This document shows positions 1 through 8,897 of a stretch of DNA of 64,000 nt, piece after piece (the first letter of the stretch is position 1; the number at the start of each line of letters is the position of its first letter). The position numbers and the translations under genes are program-made. The notes beneath the pieces are model-generated. The model was not told the DNA's origin, ran no database searches, and worked only from the letters and a program-made list of their open reading frames with translations. The DNA is from Pelagomonas calceolata (lineage: Eukaryota; Sar; Pelagophyceae; Pelagomonadales; Pelagomonadaceae), in contig CAKKNE010000003.1 of the NCBI GenBank assembly GCA_918797485.1, positions 3,782,001 to 3,846,000 of the forward strand, read 5' to 3'.

Positions 1-471
1 CATTTGGGCCCCGAGCTGACTGCCGAACTCCGACCCAACCGCCTTCATGGCGTCCACACCTTGTCTCATCGCTTGCTTGAGCTGCGCCGGGTCGTTGAAA
101 GCATCCGATTGCAACAACGCTTCGACCTGCTCGGACGCGCCGGGAATGGCATTAATCAGCGGGTTGTTCTTGATCGTCGCCTTCAGCAGTTCCGGATTGG
201 CGAGCATCTCCTCCATCTCGGGCGAGTCCATCAGGGACTCCCACATGTCGCCCATGCCCGCGAACATGTCCTCGCCGCCCGCGCCGCCCGCGGCGCCCGC
301 TTGTTGGAGATTCTTCACCATGTCGTTGAGCTTGCTAAAGTCCGTGTCGCCGGCGGCGGGGTCCGCCGCGACGGGGGCATCTTTGTCCTTGTTCTTCCGC
401 CGGTTCACCCAGGGGTTTTGGGCCGCTGAGAGGCTGGTGAGGGCCAGCACCAACAAGCACCGCCGCGCCAT
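1..471 (-). CDS. Secreted STI1-domain protein (3' end beyond window)
   Basis: The minus-strand frame is open from an ATG at 471 to base 1, so the C-terminus is missing. The protein starts with a clear signal peptide (MARRCLLVLALTSLSAAQ), then a basic Lys/Arg/Asp-rich stretch. From about residue 55 it has a Met/Pro/Asn-rich helical segment with SPEMEEMLANPELL and NPLINAIPG, which resembles the STI1 (heat-shock chaperonin-binding) repeat of ubiquilin and Sti1/Hop. STI1 repeats bind hydrophobic peptides. The signal peptide suggests work in the ER, plastid or outside rather than in the cytosol. Forward-strand frames over the same bases start at non-ATG codons and lack such features. The domain call is by eye; that the frame is coding is more certain. 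Confidence 0.68.
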   Translation of the reverse strand, partial: MARRCLLVLALTSLSAAQNPWVNRRKNKDKDAPVAADPAAGDTDFSKLNDMVKNLQQAGAAGGAGGEDMFAGMGDMWESLMDSPEMEEMLANPELLKATIKNNPLINAIPGASEQVEALLQSDAFNDPAQLKQAMRQGVDAMKAVGSEFGSQLGAQM

Positions 472-891
472 GATGGTTGCTGTCGTCCTCTTGGATTTCG
501 TGCTGCAACGGACTGCTTTGCACTGCTGCGCAACGCTTTTGTCTTGAGAGTACGCTAGACGGCGGCGATCTCGCTCAATTAGCAAGCTCGTCAATCTCAA
601 TGCAGCCGCCTCCGCGTGGACGCCGGAGCTGGGTCGCGGCGACGGCGACGGAGCCGTCGCAGCACCTCTCGCCGGCGACCGATCGCGGTCCGCAAGGACG
701 CCTCGCGTTCGGTCGTCAACGCGCCCGCGGCGGCCGCGGACGCCAGGGCTCGAGCACTGGCCCCACGCCCGACGCTGTCGACGCGACGCGCCGACTAGTC
801 AGCCCAGACCGACCTGCCAGACGCCGTCATCGAGGCGGCCAGCGGCTCGAGCACTACAACGCCCGCCGCCGGTCGTCGCAACATAAGAAAC
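472..891. other. Intergenic, no gene seen
   Basis: About 420 bases between two minus-strand genes. It is GC-rich with imperfect CG-rich repeats. No domain-bearing frame, RNA gene or promoter motif was recognised. Confidence 0.5.
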
Positions 892-1920
892 CTAGAAGCT
901 TACGCCCCGCGGGTCGTTGTATCTCTTCACAGACTCCCAGAAGTTGCCGGTAGTCCGCAGCGACTCCATCTGGGACGCGTTCGACCGGCGCGACTGGTTG
1001 AACGCTCTAGAAACAGACGTCCGCTCGAGTTCGTAGGCCCGGTTGTATCTTTTCGGGTTCAATACTGAACTTTGATAAAATTTCCCGAAACAGATCTTTT
1101 CCGAGTTGCGCAATCCAGACTCCCGGAACTTCATGTTCGGGTACATGGCTCGCAGCGCGTTCTCCCGGAGTAAATGCGGATTCAGGCTGTAGTGGCAGAG
1201 CCCGTCCGCGTTCCTACCTTTTTCCGCCTTGGCAGCTTCCCGCCCGCGCACCCTATACTGACCATCATCCCCCAATAAATCATCCACAGACTTCAGCCGC
1301 GTGTCCGTGATACCTCTTTGCCTTTTACGCACGACCTCTTCCTTCGACTCCTTCACGCGCAGTAACCAGAGTTCACACCGCCGCAGCCAGTCCAGCCGCA
1401 TCGTCTTGATCTGGAAGGGCGTGTAGTCCTTCTCGCGGATCGACTGGAGCGTCGCGACCGTCTCAGAATCCTTCTTCCGTAAAGAGCGCTGTGTTACGGC
1501 GTCCCGTTGCCGCTTGACGAAGTTCTCCTTGAAGGTCCCTTTCAACGTCCCGGTCGCGAACTCCTTCGCGAGCTGCTTGTAGATCCTCGTTTTTTGTTTA
1601 TCATTGAGCGCGCAGCCCGGTAAGGAGACATCCCGTCGAGGCACGCACAGCGGCCACGTCTGCTTGTGTTCACCGCTCGTAATCGCCGTCCGCAGAAAAT
1701 TCCCCTCCAGCAGCAAGTCCTCGCCCTTCTTTATTAACTCGAAATCGTCGAGTTTTTCGCACTTCTCCCATGCAATCTTTCTCATCAAGAGGTAGTCCGC
1801 CGTCAGGTCGATGCCGTCGCGCAGAAAACCAGCTAAGTACTCTTCTCGGGTCACGCGGCCGTCTCCATCCGCGTCGTACTCGTCGACCACTTCGAGCGTC
1901 GGGGCGTCGCCCCTGCCCAT
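892..1920 (-). CDS. EF-hand domain protein, otherwise unknown
   Basis: A 342-residue frame from an ATG at 1920. Residues about 12-31 form a canonical EF-hand loop, DEYDADGDGRVTREEY, with Asp at loop positions 1, 3 and 5, Gly at 6 and Glu at 12, so calcium binding is likely. The rest is charged and helical, rich in Lys/Arg/Glu, with no other recognised domain. Only one hand is obvious, whereas EF-hands usually come in pairs. No intron is needed. A dispersed GCTAGC/CTAGC motif copy lies about 270 bases upstream, shared with the divergent J-domain gene. Confidence 0.72.
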   Translation of the reverse strand: MGRGDAPTLEVVDEYDADGDGRVTREEYLAGFLRDGIDLTADYLLMRKIAWEKCEKLDDFELIKKGEDLLLEGNFLRTAITSGEHKQTWPLCVPRRDVSLPGCALNDKQKTRIYKQLAKEFATGTLKGTFKENFVKRQRDAVTQRSLRKKDSETVATLQSIREKDYTPFQIKTMRLDWLRRCELWLLRVKESKEEVVRKRQRGITDTRLKSVDDLLGDDGQYRVRGREAAKAEKGRNADGLCHYSLNPHLLRENALRAMYPNMKFRESGLRNSEKICFGKFYQSSVLNPKRYNRAYELERTSVSRAFNQSRRSNASQMESLRTTGNFWESVKRYNDPRGVSF

Positions 1921-2478
1921 GGTTGCTTGGTGCTACTGCTGGGGCAGCCCTTTTTGGTGCGGCTGTCGGCGCGGCTCGTTGCAACGCGGTGCCGTTCTAC
2001 CTTGCGTGGCGTGCGTCGCGGGTCTGCTGCGTCGGTCCGGGCGCGGCGGGATGCGAGTGCTCGTTTATGTCCGGAGAGCTTGCGTTAAAGTCCAGGCTCT
2101 CGCGCCGAGACGCGGCGGACGCGCTCCGCGGCGATGCAGCTATGCGCGAGCGTGCCTTCGACTGCTCTACGGGTTCTTTGGACGGATGCAAGCTAGCGGC
2201 CGGTAAGACACTAGCAACACTGGCAAAGCGAGTCGGGCGTGGGCGCTGCAGCATAGCAATCGCTGCGGGGAGTTTGTGCCTGCTGTGGCATTGATTCGCG
2301 CCAGAGCGAGCTGCGCAACAGGCTGCGAAACTCTCGCGTTGGGAAGGCTGGCCGCATAGACTATCTCCCAGCGCCGACTCGGGAGGCAGCAGCGCCGCAG
2401 CGATCGACGCCGTCGACGCGCCACCTCACAGGACGTCCTACCGCATTAGTCGCAAGGCGCAGGATCGACAGGACGAGC
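1921..2478. other. Divergent intergenic region with one palindromic motif copy
   Basis: About 560 bases between the EF-hand gene (leftward) and the J-domain gene (rightward). The only structured signal seen is the dispersed motif at 2192-2217. Several short frames read through the region but none has recognisable content. Confidence 0.5.
2192..2217 (+). repeat. Dispersed palindromic motif, copy 1
   Basis: GCTAGCGG, then CCGGTAAGACA, then CTAGCAA. The ends form an inverted repeat (GCTAG/CTAGC). It is a clear member of the intergenic motif family that recurs through the window, and lies between two divergent genes. Confidence 0.7.
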
Positions 2479-3594
2479 ATGGCCCAAGTCTGGTGCGTCT
2501 ACGACGTCCAGGGCGACCGCGACGCCGGCGAAAACGCCTTTGAAGTGTTTTGTAGTGATCCGGATGCCCCAACGCTCGCTGAATTGCAACGCTCGTGCCC
2601 CTTCACGTCCACGGGCGGCGACTGGCGCTGGCGGGCGAAGGTGGCTGATGACGTCTTCGGCTACTGCTGGCGCGACGTCCGGGACGCGCACGAGCCTGTG
2701 GGCGCCGAGCAAAGCGGCGATGCGCTCGTCGTGCGCATGCGGGTGGTCGATGTGTCTCCACAAGCCATCGCGCGGCGCCGGCTGAAACCAGGCAGAATGC
2801 CGCGGGCGCGGCGCGCCGCCAAGGGCTACGCCGATGCTCCGACTGGAGGCGGCCGCGCGACGTGGGAGGAAGCGAGTCGCGCGAACGGCTCAAGAGCGCA
2901 CGTGCCGCCGCCCTCGCAAAGAGCGCCGCCGCCGAAGCCGCCTCCTAGAAAACCTTCACTGGACATGGTCGACCTCGGCGCCGCGCCTGAACCACCAAAA
3001 AAGAATGCCCAGTCCCTCTCGCAAGACACCGTCCAACAGCTCGTGAGGGAGGGCAAGATGCGCTGGGACGACGTGGACCAGCGCTACGTCGCCGTCGAGG
3101 TCGTCGAAGAGGTTCGTATCGGTATCCAGGCCGTGTCTATTGGGAACGAGGACTTGTCCTCGAAGGCTCCCGAGGTGCAGCAGGCCATCCTCGAGCGGAG
3201 GCAGGCCTTACAAGATGCGCAGGAGGAGAAGCGGGCTAGACTAAGGGCGCAGCGGTCCGCCGCCGAGAGCGAGGCCGACGCGCAAATCGCTCTCAAAGCG
3301 CAACTGGATCCTCAGTTAAAGCGGTGGAGCGAGGACCACGGCAAGAAGAAGAACATCCGGGCGCTATTGGCGGGCATGGACCAGGTCATGTGGGAGGGGA
3401 GCGGCTGGAAACCCATCTCGATAGGCGACCTGCTCGAGCCGAAGAAGGTCAAGCGGGCCTACTACAAGGCGTCGCGCTTCGTGCACCCGGACAAGCTCGT
3501 TAATTTATCGATCGAGCAGCGCTTCGTCGGGAAGCGGATCTTCGATGCCTTGTCCCAGGCGTACGCGGAGTTCGAGGAGAGCGGGATGGGGTGA
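2479..3594 (+). CDS. Auxilin-like J-domain protein, possible N-terminal DIX domain
   Basis: 371 residues, ATG at 2479. The last 85 residues form an auxilin/GAK-type J domain: KKNIRALLAGMDQVMW, then a helix with KKVKRAYYKASR, the diagnostic HPD loop (RFVHPDKL) and a final helix with FDALSQAYAEF. In this family the J domain recruits Hsc70 to strip clathrin from vesicles. The N-terminal 90 residues (LAELQRSCPF, DDVFGYCWRDV, VVRMRVVDV) resemble a DIX-type polymerisation domain; this is weaker. A Pro-rich linker and a charged coiled-coil stretch (about residues 225-290) lie between. The gene is intronless. A clathrin light chain gene lies 15 kb away. Confidence 0.8.
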   Translation: MAQVWCVYDVQGDRDAGENAFEVFCSDPDAPTLAELQRSCPFTSTGGDWRWRAKVADDVFGYCWRDVRDAHEPVGAEQSGDALVVRMRVVDVSPQAIARRRLKPGRMPRARRAAKGYADAPTGGGRATWEEASRANGSRAHVPPPSQRAPPPKPPPRKPSLDMVDLGAAPEPPKKNAQSLSQDTVQQLVREGKMRWDDVDQRYVAVEVVEEVRIGIQAVSIGNEDLSSKAPEVQQAILERRQALQDAQEEKRARLRAQRSAAESEADAQIALKAQLDPQLKRWSEDHGKKKNIRALLAGMDQVMWEGSGWKPISIGDLLEPKKVKRAYYKASRFVHPDKLVNLSIEQRFVGKRIFDALSQAYAEFEESGMG

Positions 3595-3620
3595 GTAGGT
3601 GTGTGTTGTTTACTTGAATC

Positions 3621-4757
3621 TTACGCGGCGACGTCCTCGCGCTTCATTCGTGCACCCTCGAGAATCGCGAGGGCACGTATTGTCTCCGGGTGATGATTTC
3701 CGAAGACTCGTCGGCGGGCTCTCACCACATCCTCGAGTATTGTCACGGCCTCTAAAACATCAGCTCGGGACGCGCCCGCGTCGCTGTAGAGGGCCTCCGC
3801 AAAGGCCGCGTGGCAGTTCAGCGTCATTACGTGATTGGACCCGAGCGCCCGCCGGCACTGTGGGATGAGCTTGCCCGCAAATTCCTTCGCTTCGGCGTAT
3901 TGCCCTTGCTGAATTAACGAATGTGCAAGGTTGTTGCCGGTGTGAAGCGTACTTTTGTTTGTCGTTCCAAGTAGTTCCTTGCATCTAGCGTAAACATCAC
4001 GCTCCATCGCGAGAGCCTCGTCTAGTCGCCCGAGCGAGTGGAGACAATTGGCAAAATTGGATCTGGTGACGATAATGGGGTATTCTGATATCCCGAGACG
4101 CCTCTGAGTGGCCAACTGGACCTCAACTATAGCCAGCCGCTCCGCGTGACGTTCCGCTGCCCACAACCCATTCCCGAGCACCGTTAGCGCATTGACTCGA
4201 GCCCAATCCGTCTCCGGCCGGCCCACGTACGTCTTCCAGCAAGCCCACCCGAGCGCGCACCACACGAAGCCGTGGTATCGTTGCTCGCAAAGGCCGCACT
4301 CTTCCCAACGCATCCACCTCTTATCAAACGCCTCGCCGTCCAAGTCTGTCTCCTCGCCCTCGTCACACAAAATCTTTGCTTGCCGCGCCAAGCACGACAC
4401 GTGCGCGACGCCCAGTTCCGGAGACGAAACGCCGTCGCGATCTCCGCACGCACATCCGCGCACGAGGCCTTCTCCCGTGTGCGGATGCACGGCCTCGAGA
4501 CAGATGTAGCATTTTTGCCCTTCGTGTCGTCCGCGGCACGCCTCGACCGCGACCGCGACGGCCTCCTTGTATTTTTTGTCGGCGTAGTATTGCTCCGCGT
4601 TGCCGCCGCGGTGTATTTTTTTGCAGATCTGCTTGTGGCCGCGGCGCCAGTGGTCCATCTGGCAAGTTTTGTTACAATATCTTGTGTGACAGCGTATGCA
4701 TCGCGGCGCGTCGTGGGCCAGTGGGGCGGCGCAGGCGGGGCAGGTTGTGAGGATCAT
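3621..4757 (-). CDS. MYND zinc finger, RING-CH-like and TPR protein
   Basis: 378 residues, ATG at 4757, convergent with the J-domain gene 26 bases away. Order: a MYND finger at about residues 8-45 (CPAC, CIRCHTRYC, C-x3-C and final H/C ligands); a second Cys/His cluster at about 80-170 with CYIC, CAC, HVSC and CGLC, spaced like a RING-CH (RINGv) finger; then from about 180 a set of kinesin-light-chain-type TPR repeats (LGRLDEALAMERDVYARCKELLG, QGQYAEAKEF). MYND and TPR regions bind proteins, and RING-CH fingers are E3 ubiquitin ligases that dock E2 enzymes. A role in ubiquitination is plausible but not shown. No intron is needed. Confidence 0.8.
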   Translation of the reverse strand: MILTTCPACAAPLAHDAPRCIRCHTRYCNKTCQMDHWRRGHKQICKKIHRGGNAEQYYADKKYKEAVAVAVEACRGRHEGQKCYICLEAVHPHTGEGLVRGCACGDRDGVSSPELGVAHVSCLARQAKILCDEGEETDLDGEAFDKRWMRWEECGLCEQRYHGFVWCALGWACWKTYVGRPETDWARVNALTVLGNGLWAAERHAERLAIVEVQLATQRRLGISEYPIIVTRSNFANCLHSLGRLDEALAMERDVYARCKELLGTTNKSTLHTGNNLAHSLIQQGQYAEAKEFAGKLIPQCRRALGSNHVMTLNCHAAFAEALYSDAGASRADVLEAVTILEDVVRARRRVFGNHHPETIRALAILEGARMKREDVAA

Positions 4758-4802
4758 TTTTGTGGCGTGAGGCGTTTGGGGTCGCGCGTCGTGATTTTGT
4801 TT

Positions 4803-4823
4803 CTAGTAGCTTACAACGCTAGC
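4803..4823 (-). repeat. Dispersed palindromic motif, degenerate copy
   Basis: CTAGTAGCTTACAACGCTAGC keeps both CTAG ends and the CTTAC core in the reverse orientation. It lies 46 bases upstream of the MYND gene start. It is diverged, so the call is tentative. Confidence 0.4.
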
Positions 4824-4982
4824 TTGGCAATTTTTCAGAACGCGACGGGGGAGCTCTGAGCGGGTCCTCGGTAAGTTGTTGGTGTGTCCCTATTGCGTGC
4901 TCAGGCTCAGGCTAGTTACGTCGCGGGGTCCCCCGTACCCTCCCGGTCCCCCCGGGCCCGCCCGTCCGGCAGGACTACGCAG

Positions 4983-5003
4983 GCTAGTATGTATCGACGC
5001 TAG
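4983..5003 (-). repeat. Dispersed palindromic motif, degenerate copy
   Basis: GCTAGTATGT, then ATCGACGCTAG. It resembles the copy at 62320 and lies about 70 bases upstream of the ER thioredoxin-like gene. The core is changed, so confidence is modest. Confidence 0.35.
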
Positions 5004-5071
5004 GCCGAGGAGATTTCCTCCGCGTGGAGCATCTCCATAAAAATCCAGCCCACGTGCTCACAATCGCAACG

Positions 5072-5909
5072 ATGAAGGCCGCCGCCCTCCTCCTCGCCCT
5101 CGCGGCGTCGACGCATGCCACCGTGCTCACGCCTGACAACTACGACGACCTCACCCAGGACAAGAGCGTGACCCGCGGCGTCCGCGGCGCGCATGCATGC
5201 ATTTTTGTAGCGCGCGCACGTCCGCGTACCCGCACCGCACCAGGCGCATACGCTGCGCGCGCGCGCGGCGCGAAACCGCGACGCGCGCAAAGACTGCGGA
5301 CCCGCTCGACGCGCGCGTAACTCACACGCCATCGCCGCGACCCGCCACAAAACGCAGGTCTTCATCAAGTTCTTCGCGCCCTGGTGCGGCCACTGCAAGA
5401 AGCTGAAACCCACCTGGGACATACTCATAGACGAGTACAAGGGCCACAAGGACATTTTGGTCGCCGACGTCGACTGCACGGCCGAGGGCAAGCCCCTCTG
5501 CGACGCGAATGGAGTGAAAGGATTCCCGACGCTCAAGTACGGCGACCCGAGCGACCTCCAGGACTACCAAGGTGGGAGAGACGAAAAAGACCTCAAAAAG
5601 TTCGCGTCCGAGAAGCTCGGGCCCCAGTGCGGCGTCAAGAATTTGGACCTCTGCTCCGACGAGAAGAAGGCGCAGATCGCTTCGTTCCAAGCGATGGGTG
5701 CCGAGAAATTGGGCGAATTTATTGGAGAGCAGGAGGCGAAGATCAAGGAGCTCAACGAAAACTTCAGCAAGCAAGTGGAAGACCTCCAGAAGCTCTACGA
5801 GGGCTACATGAAGGACAAGGAGGCCGCCGAGGCCGCGCTCAAGGGCCAGGGGCTGGGCCTCGCCAAGGCCGTGCGCAAGTCGCTCGAGGCCACGACGGAC
5901 GAGCTCTGA
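5072..5909 (+). CDS. ER thioredoxin/PDI-like protein with coiled-coil tail
   Basis: Exons 5072-5167 and 5358-5909, giving 215 residues. The intron (190 bases, donor GTGACC, acceptor ACGCAG) is phase 0 and restores the conserved strand before FFAPWCGHCKKLKPTW. The protein has a signal peptide (MKAAALLLALAASTHA), one thioredoxin fold with the PDI-type WCGHC active site and the cis-Pro strand (GFPTLKYG), then a charged helical tail from about residue 145. It ends in TDEL, which fits a KDEL-like ER-retention signal. PDI family members make and shuffle disulfides in the ER; this one has a single catalytic domain, whereas classical PDI has two. The upstream in-frame ATG at 5024 would bury the signal peptide, so 5072 is preferred. 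Confidence 0.88.
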
Positions 5910-6073
5910 GGGGCGCGGGCGTGCGTGTCCTCCCCTATGCCCTATGACGCGGCGGCGGGCCTAGACCGGGTCCGCGGCCGCCGAGCCCCCCGCCGCCCGG
6001 CGCGGCCCCCGCGACCACGCGCCGCCCGCGTAAGGTGCGACTCGTGACATTGTCTCTTATACTCTAGATCGGC

Positions 6074-7525
6074 CTAGCCGACCTTCTTTGCGAAGAATGG
6101 GCCGCCAGCGGCGTAGCCGGAATTGCGATAATATGTAGAAGCTATTGGGCAGCAACCTCCTTCGATGCATGTTATCTCGTCCTCCAATCCGAACCCATTC
6201 GTCGGATAGCTGCGGCCGCCGCCGCCATCGTGGTATGTCCGCGTGTACGTTTCAGAACAGATGGACCACCAGGGGCACAGACCACATCTGAGGCCCGACT
6301 CCGCGTACCGGTCCTCGTCAAGCGCCTTCTTCCTCGTCCAGTAAAAGCACGAAAGTGGCCAAAGCGGAATACACGGGCTGCAACAGCAGCCGCACCAGGT
6401 GCCCGCGAGGTCCCTCGTCTCGACCTTGCGGAAGGGCCGTTTCTGCGAGTGTGGGCGTTTTTTGAAGCCTCCACCGGCCGTTCCATCGGCCGAGAACGTC
6501 ATCCAATCGAAATCATTGGTGCCCGGCTTGCGCGTCAAGACCTTACCATTCGCCCGCGGCCCAATACAAGAAGGGGGAACACAACACACCCACGAATCAA
6601 ACGTCTCGATCGCGTCGGGCCCGAACGGAATCACGGTCTTCGATCTGCAGCATCTCCCGTCCTCACACGGGGCCGAATACTCGCCCGAGATCTCGCCCGT
6701 GCTCAGCAGGCCGTCGTCCGGCGGGCCGGTGTGCAGGTCCTCCGGCGCGAGCGGCGGCGGGCGTCCTGCCCATTTCGATCTGTCGAGGCCTCCGCGCGGT
6801 AGCGTGACGCGGTAGACCGCCATTTGGTCCTGAGCTCCAAAATCCCCCTTATGAAAATCGACGACGCCCTCGAAGCCGGCGAAGCGGATGTTTTCATGCT
6901 TTATGTACTCCAGCCCGACAAGGCCGTGTCGCTGATAGCTCACGTCGTCCGCGCTGGCGGACCAGGAAAGCCGGGCACCCTCTCTCTCGCGACCAATTAC
7001 GAGAATGCCGCTCGGCGCGTTTTTCTGCACGAGCTCTTCGACGAGCCGGCCGAAGGCCACTCGGGCACCCGTGAAATCGTTCCATTCAATGTTCAGACCA
7101 TACTTTAACTTGACGGGCATCGCGCGGTCATCTTTTTTCTCGTGCCAGCGGCCGAGGAACTCGACAGAGCCGACTCCCTCGCCCGCGCCGCCCTCCGCGG
7201 GCGCCTCGCGCTCCATCACCTCACTTACGACCACGGGCTGCGTACTTGCTGCGGGCTCCGCGGGCCTCACGTCGACGGGCTCCGACTCTACGGCCTCCGC
7301 CGCGACGGGCTCCGCAGCGGCAGCGACGGCGGGCCGGTCGTCTGCAGCGTCGCTGTCAAGAAACGCGTTCGTGACGGCGACGAAGCCCGGCCACGCCTGA
7401 AGCACGCCCGGCGTCGCCGGGTACGGGCCCCAGGCGGCGCGCAGCGCGTCGCACTCCGGCCTGTTGTACCAGTCGGCCATGCGATGGTACATCTTTGTCT
7501 CGTCGGCGCTCGCCGCGGGAGCCAT
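6074..7525 (-). CDS. Unknown Cys-rich protein
   Basis: 483 residues, ATG at 7525. Not recognised. The N-terminal 40 residues are Trp/Tyr-rich (MADWYNRPECDALRAAW), followed by an Ala/Glu/Pro low-complexity linker to about residue 115. A middle globular region with many Gly, Asp and aromatic residues comes next. The C-terminal 200 residues are dense in Cys and Trp (WCGCCCSPCIPLW, CGLCPWWSICS, CIEGGCCPIA), suggesting metal binding, disulfides or a lipidated membrane-associated surface. It has no signal peptide. The frame is long, codon use looks like its neighbours, and no intron is needed. Confidence 0.7.
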   Translation of the reverse strand: MAPAASADETKMYHRMADWYNRPECDALRAAWGPYPATPGVLQAWPGFVAVTNAFLDSDAADDRPAVAAAAEPVAAEAVESEPVDVRPAEPAASTQPVVVSEVMEREAPAEGGAGEGVGSVEFLGRWHEKKDDRAMPVKLKYGLNIEWNDFTGARVAFGRLVEELVQKNAPSGILVIGREREGARLSWSASADDVSYQRHGLVGLEYIKHENIRFAGFEGVVDFHKGDFGAQDQMAVYRVTLPRGGLDRSKWAGRPPPLAPEDLHTGPPDDGLLSTGEISGEYSAPCEDGRCCRSKTVIPFGPDAIETFDSWVCCVPPSCIGPRANGKVLTRKPGTNDFDWMTFSADGTAGGGFKKRPHSQKRPFRKVETRDLAGTWCGCCCSPCIPLWPLSCFYWTRKKALDEDRYAESGLRCGLCPWWSICSETYTRTYHDGGGGRSYPTNGFGLEDEITCIEGGCCPIASTYYRNSGYAAGGPFFAKKVG

Positions 7526-7840
7526 CGCGAAGCTGCCCGCGGGAGTCGGTCGCGATGCAAATGGGCTGCCGCCCCGGGGAGCGTCTGGGGCTCGAGGCTC
7601 TCCCGACCCGCGCGAAGACGCGAAGACGAACGAATCAAATCATCATCGCCAGAAGAGTCGCCCGACGCCTCGGCGCGACCCCGGCGCCCCGAGGTGTACA
7701 TGCGAGAGAAGCACAAAACACAAACCAAAGCGCCTCTGGCAGCGCTGTGGCCGTGCGCACGCCATCGACGCGGCCGCCGCGACCCGGGCAGCGCACTCGA
7801 AGACGCGTGCACCAGGCAGCCATCGCAGAGGGCAGCCCCC

Positions 7841-8353
7841 ATGGCCCAGACCGCTGCCGATGCTTTCGACTACAGCGCAATTAATTTGCACATGGCGAAA
7901 CAACTCGTCAAGGACCTGCTCGAGGCCTTCGACGCCGAGGGGAATCGGACGAGGCTGGCCCGGGCGCTCGTGACTGCGCAGGAGAAGACCGATGCGCTGA
8001 TGTTAACCGTCACGCCGCTCGCCGTCGACATTGCGTCCGAAGCCTTATCAAGGTGGGGCATTGTTGAAAACGAGGGCGACGCCTTCGTGCGTGTGATGGA
8101 GCGCATCTCGCTATTAGCTCCTAGAGATGAAGAGTTGTCGTACGACGTGTATCAGCTTCACCAGAAATTTCTGCCCGTACCGCCCAAAGAGTTACTGGAA
8201 GCGGAAGCCAAACGAGTCAAGGAGGAGCTCCGGCAGAAAAAACGAATGGAGCAGCAGGCGAAGGAGGAAGAAGAAGCCGCAGCCGAGGCTCAACGAAAGG
8301 CGGAAGCGAGGCAGTTCGCGCGGGAGACGTTCGGCGAGGGGACGACCGCTTGA
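7841..8353 (+). CDS. Protein C10 (C12orf57-like) family
   Basis: 170 residues, ATG at 7841; the in-frame extension upstream lacks an ATG close by and overlaps the divergent gene's promoter. Residues about 15-110 are all-helical and match the protein C10 pattern as I recall it (AKQLVKDLLEAFDAEGNRTRLARAL, then LTVTPLAVDIASEAL and a closing KFLPVPPKELL). The function of C10 is not established biochemically. The last 55 residues are a charged Glu/Lys/Gln coiled coil that the animal protein lacks. The family call is from memory of the motif pattern and needs a profile search. Confidence 0.62.
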   Translation: MAQTAADAFDYSAINLHMAKQLVKDLLEAFDAEGNRTRLARALVTAQEKTDALMLTVTPLAVDIASEALSRWGIVENEGDAFVRVMERISLLAPRDEELSYDVYQLHQKFLPVPPKELLEAEAKRVKEELRQKKRMEQQAKEEEEAAAEAQRKAEARQFARETFGEGTTA

Positions 8354-8897
8354 GTAAGGTGTTGTTGTGTTGCTCGTAGTGCGGCGACGGCGTCTCTGGC
8401 GGCGTCTCTCGTGGTTCGCGACGGCGCGGCCGGCTTTCGCGGCGAGCCCTGTGCACTTCTCGCCTAAATCTAGAGCCTAAATCGGCGCACGAGTCGCCGT
8501 CGTCGTCGGGCCGCGGCGTGGGCGCGGGCGCGGGCTCGTCGTCCTGTGCGCTGATTAGTTGTGCCTCCGACGCCCAAGCGTCCCGCGGGCAAGCTCGGTA
8601 GTCAAATGCGGAGCTAGGCGTACCCTAGAAGTCCGGGGAGCCGTCTCCCGGACCCGTAGTCGTAATAGAGGTGCCGCGCGCGGCGGCCAATAGCGCCGCT
8701 CTCAAGCTTTGAAACCGGTGCAGAGTTTCGCGCGTGTGCTGCACGCGAGAACGCGAGGCGTTTTGTGCACGCTCGCGTGCCTTTCTAAAGGCCAATTGAC
8801 AGAAATGTGAGCAAATTTTGAGTCTGTTTTACGTTTTTCTGAAAAACGCGCGCTAGCGGCCTGTAAGACACTAGCAAGCCAGCTTTTCGTCCCACAC
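8354..8897. other. Intergenic, one motif copy
   Basis: About 540 bases after the C10 gene. It holds the dispersed motif at 8852-8879 and otherwise no gene, RNA or clear repeat that I can support. An unseen 5' exon of the next gene could lie here, since a CACACAG acceptor-like site ends at 8899. Confidence 0.4.
8852..8879 (+). repeat. Dispersed palindromic motif, copy 2
   Basis: GCTAGCGGCC, then TGTAAGACA, then CTAGCAAGC. A near-exact match to copy 1, placed immediately upstream of the open frame of the CXC gene. Confidence 0.7.

Noticed and set aside
47-547. Forward frames at the left edge
   Set aside because: The minus strand gives a signal peptide and STI1-like segment from an ATG; the forward frames look like shadows.
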